A DNA stretch of 64,000 nt from Nitrospinia bacterium. GTDB lineage: Bacteria; Nitrospinota; Nitrospinia; Nitrospinales; JAJDAT01. The first letter of the stretch is position 1. Each line of letters begins with the position of its first letter. Shown here piece by piece: positions 8,018 through 18,141 of the stretch. Position numbers and translations under genes: made by a program. Under the pieces are notes generated by a model, which was not told where the DNA came from, did not search any database, and saw only the letters and a program-made list of their open reading frames with translations. The stretch spans positions 124,001 through 188,000 of the forward strand of contig JAJDAT010000005.1 of assembly GCA_029261715.1 (NCBI GenBank), in the 5' to 3' direction.

Positions 8018-9547
8018 ATGTTTAGTCGTTTATTAAATCTGATAAAAATTGGCAATGCCGCAAGGAAGGTCCGTCGCGAAACAGGAGGTGAAGAAAAACA
8101 GCGCGCAAAAAATTATTTGATTCAAGTTTTAGGCGCGAGCAAAGGTTTGCCTGCAAAGATTGGACAGTTTATGACAATGGATGAAGAGGATCTGGATCTT
8201 CGTGATTCTCTAAACGACGCCATTGAGCCTATGGATTTCGATACGGTGACAACGTTGCTAAGTCAGGCGTATGAAAGACCTTATACAAAAGTATTCAAAT
8301 CTCTCGAAAAAAACGCAAAAGCGGCTTCACTTGGACAAGTGCATTTTGGGAAGTTGAAAGATGGGCGTTCTGTTGCTGTAAAAATTCAATATGCGAATAT
8401 AGCAAAAAGCGTTGAATCTGAGTTGAAGATTATGGGGTTTCTTCCTAAAGTAGGCCCAGTTTCAAAGTGGGGTTTTAATTTAGATGGATACCGAGATAGG
8501 TTTTGGGAGCATTTTGGCGGTGAATTAGATTATGAGCAGGAAGCGAAACATCAAATTAAATATAAAGAACTTGTAAGTCCTATTGAAGGCTTTATTGTCC
8601 CTGAAATAGTCCAGGAGTCATGCCGACCCGGAGTTTTAGTTCAAATCCGAGAAGATGGAGTGAGTTTGGATGAAGCTGAAAAAGCTGAAAGAGGCGAAAG
8701 GTTTGCTATTGGTAAAGCTTTATTACAGCATTATTTGTTGATGATTTTTCGTTATGGGTATGTGCATTCGGACCCTCATCCTGGGAATTTTGGTTTTAGA
8801 TTAAAAGGAAACAAAGACGCAGAAGTAATTCTTTATGATTATGGAAGTGTTTTGGAGTTAACAAAAAATGAACGAATGGTTTTGCTGCGGATCATTTTGG
8901 CGATTCGAGACCGAGAGAACTTAAATCCGGCTTCTTGTTTAGCTGCATTGGGATTTGAGCCTGATAAGCTAAAAGACCTTCGTGCTTTTTTACCCGCTAT
9001 TTTAAGAACGCTATTTGATCCTTTCATTTTTGATTATCCCTACGATGTTAAGGATTGGAAATTAAGCGAATCGATTGATAGTGTTGCGGGAGATTTGAAA
9101 TGGTGGTTCCGTTCTTCTGCTCCTCCAAAATTTATTTTTTTGATGAGAACGATCCATGGGTTGATTGCCATAATAAATAGATTAAATACTCGACAATCTT
9201 GGAAATATATTTTGGATGATGCGTGTGGAGATTTGTATCCCGAAGTAAGGTCGTTTAACGTGCCACCATTAGCGGAAACCCAGAATGACGTTAGTTTTAA
9301 TTCGCTTTCTCAATATTTAAAAGTTTATGTAAAGAAAGCAAGCGGCGGTCGTGTAGAGCTTACGATGCCTGCAAGAGTTGCCGATGATCTTGATGGCACT
9401 ATTGATGATGCAGTAAAAGAAACGATTAAAAGAAACTCTTTAGATTTGGCTGAAATGCAGTTAAGAGTTAGGAAAAATGGGTTTAAACCTCAAGTTATAT
9501 TCAAAGTTCACGATTCCGAGCGAGATGTCAGAGTTTGGTTAGAATAA
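8018..9547 (+). CDS. ABC1/UbiB-family atypical kinase
   Basis: 509 residues with all UbiB-family hallmarks: the KxGQ motif (KIGQ, 47-50), the alanine-rich loop replacing the glycine loop (KAASLGQVHFG, near 101-111), the VAVK lysine (122), HSDPHPGNFGF with catalytic Asp at 252, and the metal-binding DYG (274-276). In other organisms such ATPase/kinases support ubiquinone synthesis or lipid homeostasis; the substrate here is unknown. Hydrophobic helices near the C-terminus of the kinase part suggest membrane association. It lies directly behind the M16 peptidase, same strand. Confidence 0.87.
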   Translation: MFSRLLNLIKIGNAARKVRRETGGEEKQRAKNYLIQVLGASKGLPAKIGQFMTMDEEDLDLRDSLNDAIEPMDFDTVTTLLSQAYERPYTKVFKSLEKNAKAASLGQVHFGKLKDGRSVAVKIQYANIAKSVESELKIMGFLPKVGPVSKWGFNLDGYRDRFWEHFGGELDYEQEAKHQIKYKELVSPIEGFIVPEIVQESCRPGVLVQIREDGVSLDEAEKAERGERFAIGKALLQHYLLMIFRYGYVHSDPHPGNFGFRLKGNKDAEVILYDYGSVLELTKNERMVLLRIILAIRDRENLNPASCLAALGFEPDKLKDLRAFLPAILRTLFDPFIFDYPYDVKDWKLSESIDSVAGDLKWWFRSSAPPKFIFLMRTIHGLIAIINRLNTRQSWKYILDDACGDLYPEVRSFNVPPLAETQNDVSFNSLSQYLKVYVKKASGGRVELTMPARVADDLDGTIDDAVKETIKRNSLDLAEMQLRVRKNGFKPQVIFKVHDSERDVRVWLE

Positions 9548-9645
9548 AACAATGATTTTAGAGATTTGGTTGTTAGTAGTTTTGAGATTTAGGAAGTCCT
9601 ATTCATATATTTTAAATCAATGTTTGTTTTGTTATCTCCCAATCG

Positions 9646-12402
9646 ATGAAAATCCCTCGTAGTTTTTCTCACCTTTTTGTAGTTTTTTTTTCCATAGTCG
9701 TTTTTTTTGTTCAAGGAGGCGAATACGCCTTTCATCTCTCCGATAGGCTATTTGATGAAGGGGATTCAATATTGAATGCGTGGATTTTAGCATGGGATGC
9801 GTACGCTCTATTTAATCCAGAACTTTCAGTTTGGGATACTCCCATGTTCTATCCCGTAAAAAACACGCTCGCCTTTTCGGAAAACTTATTAGGTAATCTT
9901 TGGATTACTATGCCAATACAGTGGTGGACCGGAAATCACGTTCTTGCGGCAAACTGTTTAGCTTTAGTTTCTTTTATTCTCGGTTCGTATTTCGTATTCC
10001 TGTTGGTAAAAGATTTAACAGGAAATTTTTGGGCTAGTTTATTCTCTGGTTTGATTTTTTCATTCAATCCTTATCATTGGGGCCAGCTTCCGCATCTTCA
10101 ATTAATGCCATTCTTTTGGGCTCCTCTTGCCCTATTGTTTGCAAATAGATTTTTAAAAAATAGAAACTATTCTGACTTTTGGAAAACTTTATTTTTTACA
10201 TGGATGCAGTATTACGCTTCGATCTATTTAGGGACGATGTTATTAACAACCCTGATAATAGTGTTTTTAGCGTTTTTATTGTTAGAGCTTGAAGGTTGGG
10301 AACGCCTCTATTTTTTAAAAAATCCAGCATTCTTAAAAAACTGCTTGTTTGGGGTTATTGTTGGAGCCATAGTTTTATTACCTATTGGGATTCCATATCT
10401 TAAAGTTGCCGCTGAGTGGAATTTTTTTCGTACCATCGACGAAAATATCGTTTTTTCTTCTGAACCCTTTTCTGTTTTTTTCCCAAACGCTATTTATGCA
10501 AATTATGCATGGTTACGAGAAACGCTTTTCAACTATTTACATGGAGATAAATATGAAACGGCAGTTTTTATAGGGGTTTTGCCTCTAGTCTTTTCGTTAA
10601 TAGCGTTTTTATTTAGGAAGAAAGAAGTTGTTAGCTCTCATAATAAAATAATCTTGAGATATGTTTTTGTTTCAGTGGTCCTATTTTTGATAATGTTAGG
10701 ACCGATTTTGTTTGTTTTAGGTAGAAATACAGGTATCCCAATGCCATTTTTATTAGTGCATAAGTTGATTCCCGGCGGCGAGGCTATGAGAGTGCCTTCT
10801 AGGTTTATACTACCCATGTTATTAGCGGTGTCTATTCTTTGTGGGTTTGGTTTTTGTATTTTTCAAAGATTTTTAGATCAATTTTCTTTGACTCTAAGAA
10901 ATTGTGCGTTAGTTGGCGTGGCGATTATTTTAATTTTTGATTACGAAATTAGAAATTTTAAAGGCGTTACTTTAAAATCGAGTAATGATTTTCCTCCAGT
11001 CTACAAATATTTAAGTAAAGCATCATTGTCGAGTCCAGTTTTGGAATTACCTTTTTATTCTTGGGCTAAATTTAAATATCTTCATTATCAGACTAAGCAT
11101 TGGAGACCCAAGGTGGGAGGCTTTAGCGGTTGGGTGCCACCGACATTTGGATTTTTAAATGATCAGGTTCAATCTTGTCCCAAAGAATCGTGCGCAAGGC
11201 TTTTGCAAATAGTTCCTTTTGACTCTTTAGTTGTTCATCTGGATCGTATCCCTTCATATAAAAGAAAGAAATTTGAAACCTGGAATTTGAAACCTTATGG
11301 TTTTTATGATTCAAAGAGAATTGGAAATGATTTGGTTTGGGAAAGAAATAAAGAAAAGTCGGTTCCGTTAACTCGTGAATTGAAGATTGATGATGTTTAT
11401 GTCGAATCTGATGATTATGGGATGATAGTGATTTTAGTCCTTGGTTTGGATGACCAGAAAGGGTGGAGGATTTTTTCGAGGGATTCTGAAATTGACATTA
11501 CAATTAAAACTAAAGATTCAAAAAGCTTTAAGACCAAAAAGAAGGTAATGCTACCTCATTATTTTTTGTCCTCTGAATATGATAAAAAAATTGTAAAGAT
11601 ATTTACCCGGTTAGGCAAAGCTTCTAATGAAATTTCTTCTATTAAGATTGAGGGCAAATATATACAGGGAGAAGAATTAGATTTCAAAAACTTAAGGTTT
11701 CTCAAAGATGAAAAGACATCTAAAAAACGTGAAAATAATTTAAAAGCGGAATGGAGTTTTATTTCTGGAATTCAAAATCATTCTGAGTTTATACAGGGAG
11801 AAATGATTGAATTCCGTGGTCTTGTCAAAAACGTTGGAAACGCGATTTGGTTAGATCAGAGTTTAAATTCTGAGTTGTATGATTCGATAGATGGAAGCGT
11901 TTATTCTTCTATTCAAGTATTAGAAAGGAACGCTGCCGCTCCTTGCGATCCTAAAGATAAGGTATTAGATAATTATCAGATACCTATCAAGAATATCATT
12001 ACTCCAAATAATGAAACCCACTTTAATCTTCACATTCCCGCTCCTTTGACTGAAGGAGATTATGCATTGTCTCTGGGGTTGGAGGTTAAAGATGGGAGAG
12101 GATTTAGGAAGATTGAAGGAAATTCAAAAAAATGTTTTGAATTTGTTGTCAATAAGTCAAAAAACTCAATGAGCTTTGGAGATTTAGCGCGTTTTTTTGG
12201 TCCTACTAAAACGAGTGAAGATAAAGCCAGTATGGACGATTTTAGGAGGATGTCGCGATACGATCAAGAAGAGAAAATTTTATACCTTGCCGAATTTATC
12301 AAAAGTAACGGTGGTTTAAATGCAGCAATAATAAACCACAAAAATATTCATTTATGGGAGAAAGTTTTGGAGATTGCAGAGTTTTTGGAAAATAAAACTT
12401 AA
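9646..12402 (+). CDS. Large polytopic membrane protein, GT-C-like, with periplasmic C-terminal domains
   Basis: 918 residues. The first ~430 contain about ten membrane segments with a GT-C-like layout: an early acidic loop (FDEGDSILNAW), then NPYHWGQLPHLQL in a second loop. The remaining half is soluble and should lie in the periplasm: a beta-rich region and an Ig-like domain (about 700-850; GEMIEFRGLVKNVGNAIW, then PAPLTEGDYALSLGLEV), ending in a short helical tail. This could be a lipid-linked sugar transferase decorating an envelope glycan, but no donor or acceptor is shown by context. A glycosyltransferase assignment is inference; the membrane topology is directly visible. Confidence 0.65.
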   Translation: MKIPRSFSHLFVVFFSIVVFFVQGGEYAFHLSDRLFDEGDSILNAWILAWDAYALFNPELSVWDTPMFYPVKNTLAFSENLLGNLWITMPIQWWTGNHVLAANCLALVSFILGSYFVFLLVKDLTGNFWASLFSGLIFSFNPYHWGQLPHLQLMPFFWAPLALLFANRFLKNRNYSDFWKTLFFTWMQYYASIYLGTMLLTTLIIVFLAFLLLELEGWERLYFLKNPAFLKNCLFGVIVGAIVLLPIGIPYLKVAAEWNFFRTIDENIVFSSEPFSVFFPNAIYANYAWLRETLFNYLHGDKYETAVFIGVLPLVFSLIAFLFRKKEVVSSHNKIILRYVFVSVVLFLIMLGPILFVLGRNTGIPMPFLLVHKLIPGGEAMRVPSRFILPMLLAVSILCGFGFCIFQRFLDQFSLTLRNCALVGVAIILIFDYEIRNFKGVTLKSSNDFPPVYKYLSKASLSSPVLELPFYSWAKFKYLHYQTKHWRPKVGGFSGWVPPTFGFLNDQVQSCPKESCARLLQIVPFDSLVVHLDRIPSYKRKKFETWNLKPYGFYDSKRIGNDLVWERNKEKSVPLTRELKIDDVYVESDDYGMIVILVLGLDDQKGWRIFSRDSEIDITIKTKDSKSFKTKKKVMLPHYFLSSEYDKKIVKIFTRLGKASNEISSIKIEGKYIQGEELDFKNLRFLKDEKTSKKRENNLKAEWSFISGIQNHSEFIQGEMIEFRGLVKNVGNAIWLDQSLNSELYDSIDGSVYSSIQVLERNAAAPCDPKDKVLDNYQIPIKNIITPNNETHFNLHIPAPLTEGDYALSLGLEVKDGRGFRKIEGNSKKCFEFVVNKSKNSMSFGDLARFFGPTKTSEDKASMDDFRRMSRYDQEEKILYLAEFIKSNGGLNAAIINHKNIHLWEKVLEIAEFLENKT

Positions 12403-12465
12403 AATCATATTTTTAGAATTGAAGTAAATGGGATTAGTTTCAGATAGCAGAATGGTTTTAAGTAT

Positions 12466-12876
12466 TTAGTCTTTAATACTATATCGTCCAGATCCGGATA
12501 GGAATATTGAAAGCAGGAGGGCTATTAATACAGCGTTATATTCGAAACCTCCATCCACAATATTAAATCCTTTTTTCCCTGTGACGCTATATATTGCGAC
12601 GCTCATTACACAAATTAGAGGAATTGAAGCTAATCGGGCAAATAGACCAATAATAAGAGCGACACCACAAAAAAATTCAGTTCCCGCAGCTAGCCATGCA
12701 TTGATTTCTGGATAAGGAATACCTAAGGATCCTATAAATTTAGTAAAGCCTTCTATGCCGGATCCTCCAAAAGCCCCAAATAGTTTTTGAGAACCATGGA
12801 AAACAAACGAAGCGCCAGCCGCTAATCTTAATAAAAGTTTTGAGAGATCGGGAAAGGTTGCGGTGAGTTTAACCAT
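12466..12876 (-). CDS. DoxX-family membrane protein
   Basis: 136 residues with four hydrophobic helices. Family landmarks: LLRLAAGASFVFHGSQKLFGAFGG at the first helix and GTEFFCGVALIIGLFARLASI in the middle. DoxX proteins are linked to thiosulfate:quinone oxidation in archaea and to redox stress complexes in bacteria, but most are uncharacterised. It stands immediately downstream of fliA (30-base gap) on the same strand and could be read through from the flagellar operon, though no functional link is evident. Confidence 0.85.
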   Translation of the reverse strand: MVKLTATFPDLSKLLLRLAAGASFVFHGSQKLFGAFGGSGIEGFTKFIGSLGIPYPEINAWLAAGTEFFCGVALIIGLFARLASIPLICVMSVAIYSVTGKKGFNIVDGGFEYNAVLIALLLSIFLSGSGRYSIKD

Positions 12877-12906
12877 TTAAGGAAGAACGGTTGAGGAAAG
12901 AATATA

Positions 12907-13665
12907 TTAATATTCTTCGGCGATCAGAGCTTTTAATTTAGTTCGAAGTCTGAAAACGGCCTTAGAATGAATTTGGGAAACTCGTGATTCTGTAATTCCT
13001 AAAACTTCTCCAATTTCTTTCATGGTTAACTCTTCATAATAGTAAAGAGAAATCATGAGACGTTCTTTTTCAGGCAAAGTATCTATGGCTTTTGCAATGA
13101 CTGTTTTTAACTCCGTTAAACGGAGTTGAGTGTGTGGGTCGGAATCAGACTTCCCGGCTAGGCAGTCTAGTAGATTGCGTTGATCGCCTTCGTCGTTTGA
13201 AATTCCCAAATCTTCTAAACTCAACAAAGGCATGCTATGAGTTTCGTTGAGTGTATTGAAGAACTCGTCCATGGTCATGCCCATTTCTTCGGCAACTTCT
13301 TCGTCTTCTGGTGGACGACCAAACTTTGCTTGTAATCTTTGACAAACGTTGTCTAATGACGCCGCTTTTTGCCTAACGGATCTTGGAACCCAATCGAGAG
13401 ATCTTAGCTCGTCTAGAATTGCGCCTCTAACTCGAAACTCTGCGTAAGTTTTAAACTTTGCGCCGCGAGTAGGGTCGAATTTCTCGATTGCGTCAATTAG
13501 TCCGAGTACGCCAACGCTTATCAAATCGTCTACTTCAATATGTGGTGGTAATCGCATAGCGATTCGGTTAGCCACATATTTAATCATAGGAGCGTATTCT
13601 TTAATAACTTGCTCAGAGTTTGCGGGCGATATTTCAATTTGGTCAAGCGCTGGTTTATCAGCCAT
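12907..13665 (-). CDS. fliA: Flagellar sigma factor FliA (sigma-28)
   Basis: 252 residues with regions 2, 3 and 4 of a class-3 sigma-70 factor. Region 2: YAPMIKYVANRIAMRLP and DLISVGVLGLIDAIEKFDP. Region 3 follows LRSLDWVPRSVRQKA. Region 4 ends with KEIGEVLGITESRVSQIHSKA. FliA directs late flagellar and chemotaxis genes. As last gene of the flhA-flhF-flhG operon it would be made under sigma-54 control, giving the usual hierarchy in which early genes produce the late sigma factor. The anti-sigma FlgM is not in the window. Confidence 0.94.
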   Translation of the reverse strand: MADKPALDQIEISPANSEQVIKEYAPMIKYVANRIAMRLPPHIEVDDLISVGVLGLIDAIEKFDPTRGAKFKTYAEFRVRGAILDELRSLDWVPRSVRQKAASLDNVCQRLQAKFGRPPEDEEVAEEMGMTMDEFFNTLNETHSMPLLSLEDLGISNDEGDQRNLLDCLAGKSDSDPHTQLRLTELKTVIAKAIDTLPEKERLMISLYYYEELTMKEIGEVLGITESRVSQIHSKAVFRLRTKLKALIAEEY

Positions 13666-13730
13666 TTGTTCGCTTTCCTAGTGTATAAAGTATTTTCCAA
13701 ATTGTCGCCAAGTTGGAATTAAGCACTTAA

Positions 13731-13946
13731 TTATTCCATGTCCATCGGATCGTCTACTTCTATGACTTCTTCTTTAAATAGATAAGACGCTACAAGCCAA
13801 GCAATAGAACCAAAAATTGCGGCGCCTTCAAAACCTCGAATAATAGCTGTCAAAGCTGTCGTTCCCGTAATCATGCTGCCTATGACCATGAAGAAAAATG
13901 CGCCAAAGGCAAATCCTAATGCGATTCTTTGTACAATTATATCCAT
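13731..13946 (-). CDS. Small membrane protein between flhG and fliA
   Basis: 71 residues with two membrane helices (about 8-28 and 40-60) and an acidic tail (EEVIEVDDPMDME). It overlaps the flhG stop by one base and lies 65 bases before fliA, so it is inside the flagellar operon. No known family is recognised. The placement suggests a role in placing or regulating flagella, for example a membrane partner for FlhG or FlhF, but this is inference from position only. Confidence 0.7.
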   Translation of the reverse strand: MDIIVQRIALGFAFGAFFFMVIGSMITGTTALTAIIRGFEGAAIFGSIAWLVASYLFKEEVIEVDDPMDME

Positions 13947-14821
13947 TATTGAACTGGAAATACGCTATTCCAAAAAAAGGTTTTTGAAGAATCTGTAGTG
14001 TGTCTTTCTTTTTCTCTTTCTTGAAGCAAAGTATAAGAAAGATCGTTAACGCATTTACTAACTTTTGAATATGGGTACAGTTCCATAAAGGGTTTTTGTT
14101 GGCGGACCGATTTTGGAACGTTTGGATCGGAAATTATATGTCCTAAATAATTAATGGAAACTGAATCTAAAAAACGATCTGTAACAGCTGATAAATGTTT
14201 GTATATTTCTTTTGCTTCCTTATCAGATTTTACGGTATTTACAATCAACCGAAAATGCTTTTGCCCATGTTTTTGATTTAACACTTTGATTAGAGCATAT
14301 GCGTCTGTGAGGGAAGTCGGTTCAGTAGAAACGATCACTAAGATCTCATGCGCGGCGCAACAAAAGTAAGTTACGTTTGACGAAATTCCAGCCCCAGTAT
14401 CGAATATAAGATAATCATATTGATCGCTTATTCGATCTAGTTCTTCCACTAAAACCAAGCGAGCATCCTTGTCTAAGTGGGTTAATTCTTGTACGCCAGA
14501 AGTAGCGGGAAGAATATTCAAGCCTCCAGGACCTTCAACTATAATTTCTTCTATCTTTTTTTGACCTTGAAGAACATGCTGAAGATTGAATTTCGGGGCT
14601 AAACCTAGCAGGATATCAACATTACCCAAACCTATATCTGCATCAAAAACTAAAACTCTTTGATCTTTTTTCCGAAGAGAATAAGCTAGATTAGCGACAA
14701 CATTGGTTTTTCCAACTCCGCCTTTTCCGCTGGTAATGGAAAGTACCTTGAGTGAACTACCTGAGTTTCCTCCATTCATCATCTTCTTCAATGTTTGGGC
14801 TTGTTTGCCGTCTTTAATCAT
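13946..14821 (-). CDS. flhG: Flagellar number regulator FlhG (MinD-like ATPase)
   Basis: 291 residues. The deviant Walker A SGKGGVGKTN (near 31-40) and switch regions FDADIGLGNVDILLG and DYLIFDTGAGIS are those of MinD/ParA ATPases. The N-terminal segment (KQAQTLKKMM) resembles the FlhF-activating tail of FlhG/YlxH. FlhG limits flagellar number by stimulating the FlhF GTPase. The ATG follows the flhF stop codon with no gap, indicating coupled translation. No long C-terminal amphipathic membrane helix is obvious beyond the last ~20 residues. Confidence 0.92.
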   Translation of the reverse strand: MIKDGKQAQTLKKMMNGGNSGSSLKVLSITSGKGGVGKTNVVANLAYSLRKKDQRVLVFDADIGLGNVDILLGLAPKFNLQHVLQGQKKIEEIIVEGPGGLNILPATSGVQELTHLDKDARLVLVEELDRISDQYDYLIFDTGAGISSNVTYFCCAAHEILVIVSTEPTSLTDAYALIKVLNQKHGQKHFRLIVNTVKSDKEAKEIYKHLSAVTDRFLDSVSINYLGHIISDPNVPKSVRQQKPFMELYPYSKVSKCVNDLSYTLLQEREKERHTTDSSKTFFWNSVFPVQ

Positions 14822-15973
14822 CTAAACCCCTACTTTATCTTGATTTAAGTTAAAAATCAAACGAATTACCTTGTCTTTGGAAGCCGTTTCAATATCCTCT
14901 GGAACCCTTTGCCCATTAGTAAAATACGACAGTGGAAGCTGTGTATGTAATGCTAGGTTAATCAGAGTACCGAAAACTAATCCTTCGTCTAATTTGGTAA
15001 ATAAAACTTTGTTGATTTTGAGAGGAGAAAACTGGTTAAAAGTTTCTTCTAACACTCTTTCTTGTAGTGAAGCGCTCAAAGTTAAGTGAATTTCGACAGG
15101 ACCTGATTTACGTAAAACTTCATTCAAACGACTGGCATATGTCTCATCTTTGTGACACTTGCCCATCGTATCGACAAAAATAACGTCCATGTCCGAGAAT
15201 TTATGAAGTAATTTTCTGTATTCACGAGCATTTGAGGCGACTTCCACTGGAATCCGCATAATATCGCCATAGACCCTTAGTTGATCTGCGGCTCCAATGC
15301 GATAGGTATCTAAAGAGATCAAAGCCACTTTTTTCTTTTGTCTGATAGAAAAATCAGCGGCCAGTTTGGCAATAGTAGTAGTTTTACCTACACCTGTTGG
15401 ACCGACCAAGGCCACAACTTTGGGATAGCCAGGGTTTAGTTGGATTGGTCCGCTACATTTTACGATTTTGGCTAGTAATTCGCGTGCCGAGAGATTATCG
15501 GTAATTCGGTCGCTTTTTTTGCCCATCAAGCCTTCAGTGTTAATTTTTTCAAAAATCTTAGCCGCAATTCTCTCGCTAACTCCGTTATCGACTATTTTTT
15601 TATAGAGTTCGATTTGGTGATCTTTTAAACCAAGGGCTTTTGCTCTATCGGTTTGGCTTAATAAGGTGAAGAGAAGAGATTTTAAATCCGCATCTGTTTC
15701 TTTCGCTAACGGTTCCAGATTAGCTTCTTGTCTTTGAGCTGTTGGGTTTTCGAGAACGATATCTGTTTCCTCACGCTCAAATTTTTCTTTAGGCTTATCT
15801 TTATCTTCGACGCGGTCAATAGCAACGGTAACTTCTACGGCGTTAGCTGATGATGAAGAACTACCATCGCCTAATGACCGAGTGTTAAGAATTAAAGCGT
15901 TATCGCCCAGTTCTTTTTTGACGTCTTCCAATGCTTTGGAAAAGTTTTTGGCTTTAAATTTTTTAATTTGCAT
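14822..15973 (-). CDS. flhF: Flagellar placement GTPase FlhF (SRP-type)
   Basis: 383 residues: N-terminal B domain with MQIKKFKAKNFSKAL, a variable linker, then the SRP-family NG domain. G1 is GPTGVGKTTTIAKLAA (near 190-205), followed by SLDTYRIGAADQL and the guanine-binding TKLDE. The G3 box reads DTMGK where most family members have DTAGR. FlhF marks the site of flagellar assembly. It overlaps the end of flhA by 11 bases. Confidence 0.94.
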   Translation of the reverse strand: MQIKKFKAKNFSKALEDVKKELGDNALILNTRSLGDGSSSSSANAVEVTVAIDRVEDKDKPKEKFEREETDIVLENPTAQRQEANLEPLAKETDADLKSLLFTLLSQTDRAKALGLKDHQIELYKKIVDNGVSERIAAKIFEKINTEGLMGKKSDRITDNLSARELLAKIVKCSGPIQLNPGYPKVVALVGPTGVGKTTTIAKLAADFSIRQKKKVALISLDTYRIGAADQLRVYGDIMRIPVEVASNAREYRKLLHKFSDMDVIFVDTMGKCHKDETYASRLNEVLRKSGPVEIHLTLSASLQERVLEETFNQFSPLKINKVLFTKLDEGLVFGTLINLALHTQLPLSYFTNGQRVPEDIETASKDKVIRLIFNLNQDKVGV

Positions 15974-18047
15974 TTAATCCTACGACTTTTAAAGTTTTAA
16001 TCTGAACGGTTGGTAAAATTTCGTTATGTGAAAGAATCGCTAAATCTGGCATGAATCTTTCGGTTAATTTTCTCACGTACATTCGAATCATGGGGGAAGC
16101 TAATAAAACCGGAGGTGTTTCCAACATCGGAGTTATCGAGTCGACCGTGTTTTTTAGTTGAGTAATAATCTTTTCGGCTACTGTAGGTTCAAGAGCCAAG
16201 TATGTTGTGGTCTCCGTTTTTTGAATAGAACCAGCTATAACGTCTTCAACTCCTTTATCGAAAGTCATTACCGAAAGACTTCCATCCGTCGCCTGGAATT
16301 GTTTGGTTATAGGACGCGCTAAGGATTGCCGAACAAACTCGGTTAAAATATCAGGGTCCTGAACGCTAGGAGCGTAGTCAGCCAAACTTTCTAAAACTGT
16401 TCGCAAATCGCGAATAGAAAGTTGTTCTTTGAGCATGTTTTGGAGTACTTTTTGTACTTTACCCAAGCTCAATAAGTTTGGAATTAACTCTTCGATAACT
16501 TTAGGATTGGTTTCTTTTAGTTTGTCTAATAGGCTTTGAACTTCTTGGCGACCAACCAATTCGTGAGCATGACGTTTGATAGTTTCTTTAATATGCGTAG
16601 TTGTGACTGTGGTTGGGTCGACTACTGTATATCCTGAAACTGTTGCTTCCTGTTTCATAGCGGATGTTATCCATTTAGCGGGCAATCCAAAAGTTGGTTC
16701 TTTCGTGTCGATACCGTCGATGTCTTTTTTGACGGTTCCTGGATTCATTGCCATAAATCTTCCCATCATGATTGACCCTTTAGCGACTTCAACGCCTTTA
16801 ATCAAGATAGCGTATTCGTTAGGTTTCAGTTGTAAGTTGTCGCGAATATGCAAAGGTGGAACAATGAACCCCATTTCCAAGGCGAATTGCCTTCTAATAG
16901 ATTTAATTCTGTCTAAGAGTTCTCCATTTCGATCTGAATCGACCAATGGAATTAACTCGTAACCAACTTCTAATTCCATAGCGTCCAGCGGAAGAATGGA
17001 TTCAACTTTTTCCTGGACGGGGGCTTTTGCGACTTCTTCTTTTCTTTTAGCCTCAATTAATTTCTGCGATTTTTTTCCTTCCGCATTAAAATAAGCGATC
17101 GCAATAGCGGTAGCGCCTAAAAAGAAAAAAGGAAGATGTGGTAATCCAGGGATTAAACCAAACAAGAAGAGAGAACCACCTGCAATATAAAAAGCGTTGG
17201 GGTGATTTAATAATTGTTCTCCCAACTCGGTAGCTAAATTTTGATCCGAAGCGGTTCGGGTAACAACCATGCCGGCCGCAGTAGAAATGATTAGAGCTGG
17301 AAGTTGAGAAACTAAACCGTCGCCGATAGTTAATAGTGTATAAACTTCTGCCGCTTCGCTAATGGATAAATCGTTTTGAAGAACCCCAATAGAGAAGCCT
17401 CCTAAAACATTGATTATAGTGATGATGATTCCTGCGATGGCATCCCCGCGAACAAACCGTATGGCTCCATCCATAGAACCGTAAAAATCGGCTTCGCGTT
17501 CCAGGTCTTTTCGGCGATCCCTGGCTTGATCGTCAGTAATGATTCCAGCATTTAAGTCTGCGTCAATGCTCATTTGTTTTCCTGGAATAGCATCCAACGT
17601 AAACCGGGCAGCAACTTCCGAAGTTCTAACTGAACCTTTTGTAATAACAATGAAATTGATCAAAACTAAGATAAGGAAGATTACGGTGCCGACAACAAAG
17701 TTTCCTCCAACGACAAACGCCCCAAAGGATTTAATTACCTGACCCGCTGCGTCAACTCCCGTATTTCCATTTAATAGAATAATCCGGGTAGATGCGACGT
17801 TAAGGGATAAACGTAGTAAAGTTATGATCAACAATAACGAGGGGAAAACAGAAAACTCCAGAGGAGATTTCATAAATACGGAAACCATCAGGATGACTAA
17901 AGAAGCGGTGAGGCTGAACGAAAGAAGTAAGTCCAAAAAGAATGTTGGAATTGGAATGACCATGATCACAAGGACTGATATCACTCCAAAAGCGATAAAA
18001 AACTCATTGGATCTTTTAAAAAATGCTAACCAACCCTTTTCGTTCAT
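15963..18047 (-). CDS. flhA: Flagellar export apparatus protein FlhA
   Basis: 694 residues. The N-terminal half has eight membrane helices with the FHIPEP-family signature RLSLNVASTRIILL; the C-terminal half is the cytoplasmic substrate-docking domain. FlhA forms the export-gate ring of the flagellar type III secretion system. ATG 18047 is preferred: AGGA lies 9 bases upstream and the N-terminus then matches family length, whereas the upstream TTG (18089) has no ribosome binding site. It is the first gene of flhA-flhF-flhG-X-fliA. A -24/-12 promoter lies 95 bases upstream. Confidence 0.95.
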   Translation of the reverse strand: MNEKGWLAFFKRSNEFFIAFGVISVLVIMVIPIPTFFLDLLLSFSLTASLVILMVSVFMKSPLEFSVFPSLLLIITLLRLSLNVASTRIILLNGNTGVDAAGQVIKSFGAFVVGGNFVVGTVIFLILVLINFIVITKGSVRTSEVAARFTLDAIPGKQMSIDADLNAGIITDDQARDRRKDLEREADFYGSMDGAIRFVRGDAIAGIIITIINVLGGFSIGVLQNDLSISEAAEVYTLLTIGDGLVSQLPALIISTAAGMVVTRTASDQNLATELGEQLLNHPNAFYIAGGSLFLFGLIPGLPHLPFFFLGATAIAIAYFNAEGKKSQKLIEAKRKEEVAKAPVQEKVESILPLDAMELEVGYELIPLVDSDRNGELLDRIKSIRRQFALEMGFIVPPLHIRDNLQLKPNEYAILIKGVEVAKGSIMMGRFMAMNPGTVKKDIDGIDTKEPTFGLPAKWITSAMKQEATVSGYTVVDPTTVTTTHIKETIKRHAHELVGRQEVQSLLDKLKETNPKVIEELIPNLLSLGKVQKVLQNMLKEQLSIRDLRTVLESLADYAPSVQDPDILTEFVRQSLARPITKQFQATDGSLSVMTFDKGVEDVIAGSIQKTETTTYLALEPTVAEKIITQLKNTVDSITPMLETPPVLLASPMIRMYVRKLTERFMPDLAILSHNEILPTVQIKTLKVVGLNAN

Positions 18048-18141
18048 TTTCAAATATCCTGTGGCGATAATTTTGATTGAGTGATTCAACTAAGCGAAAA
18101 ACGTCAAAAAAACAGACATTTTTTCTAACAATACTGTTTAG

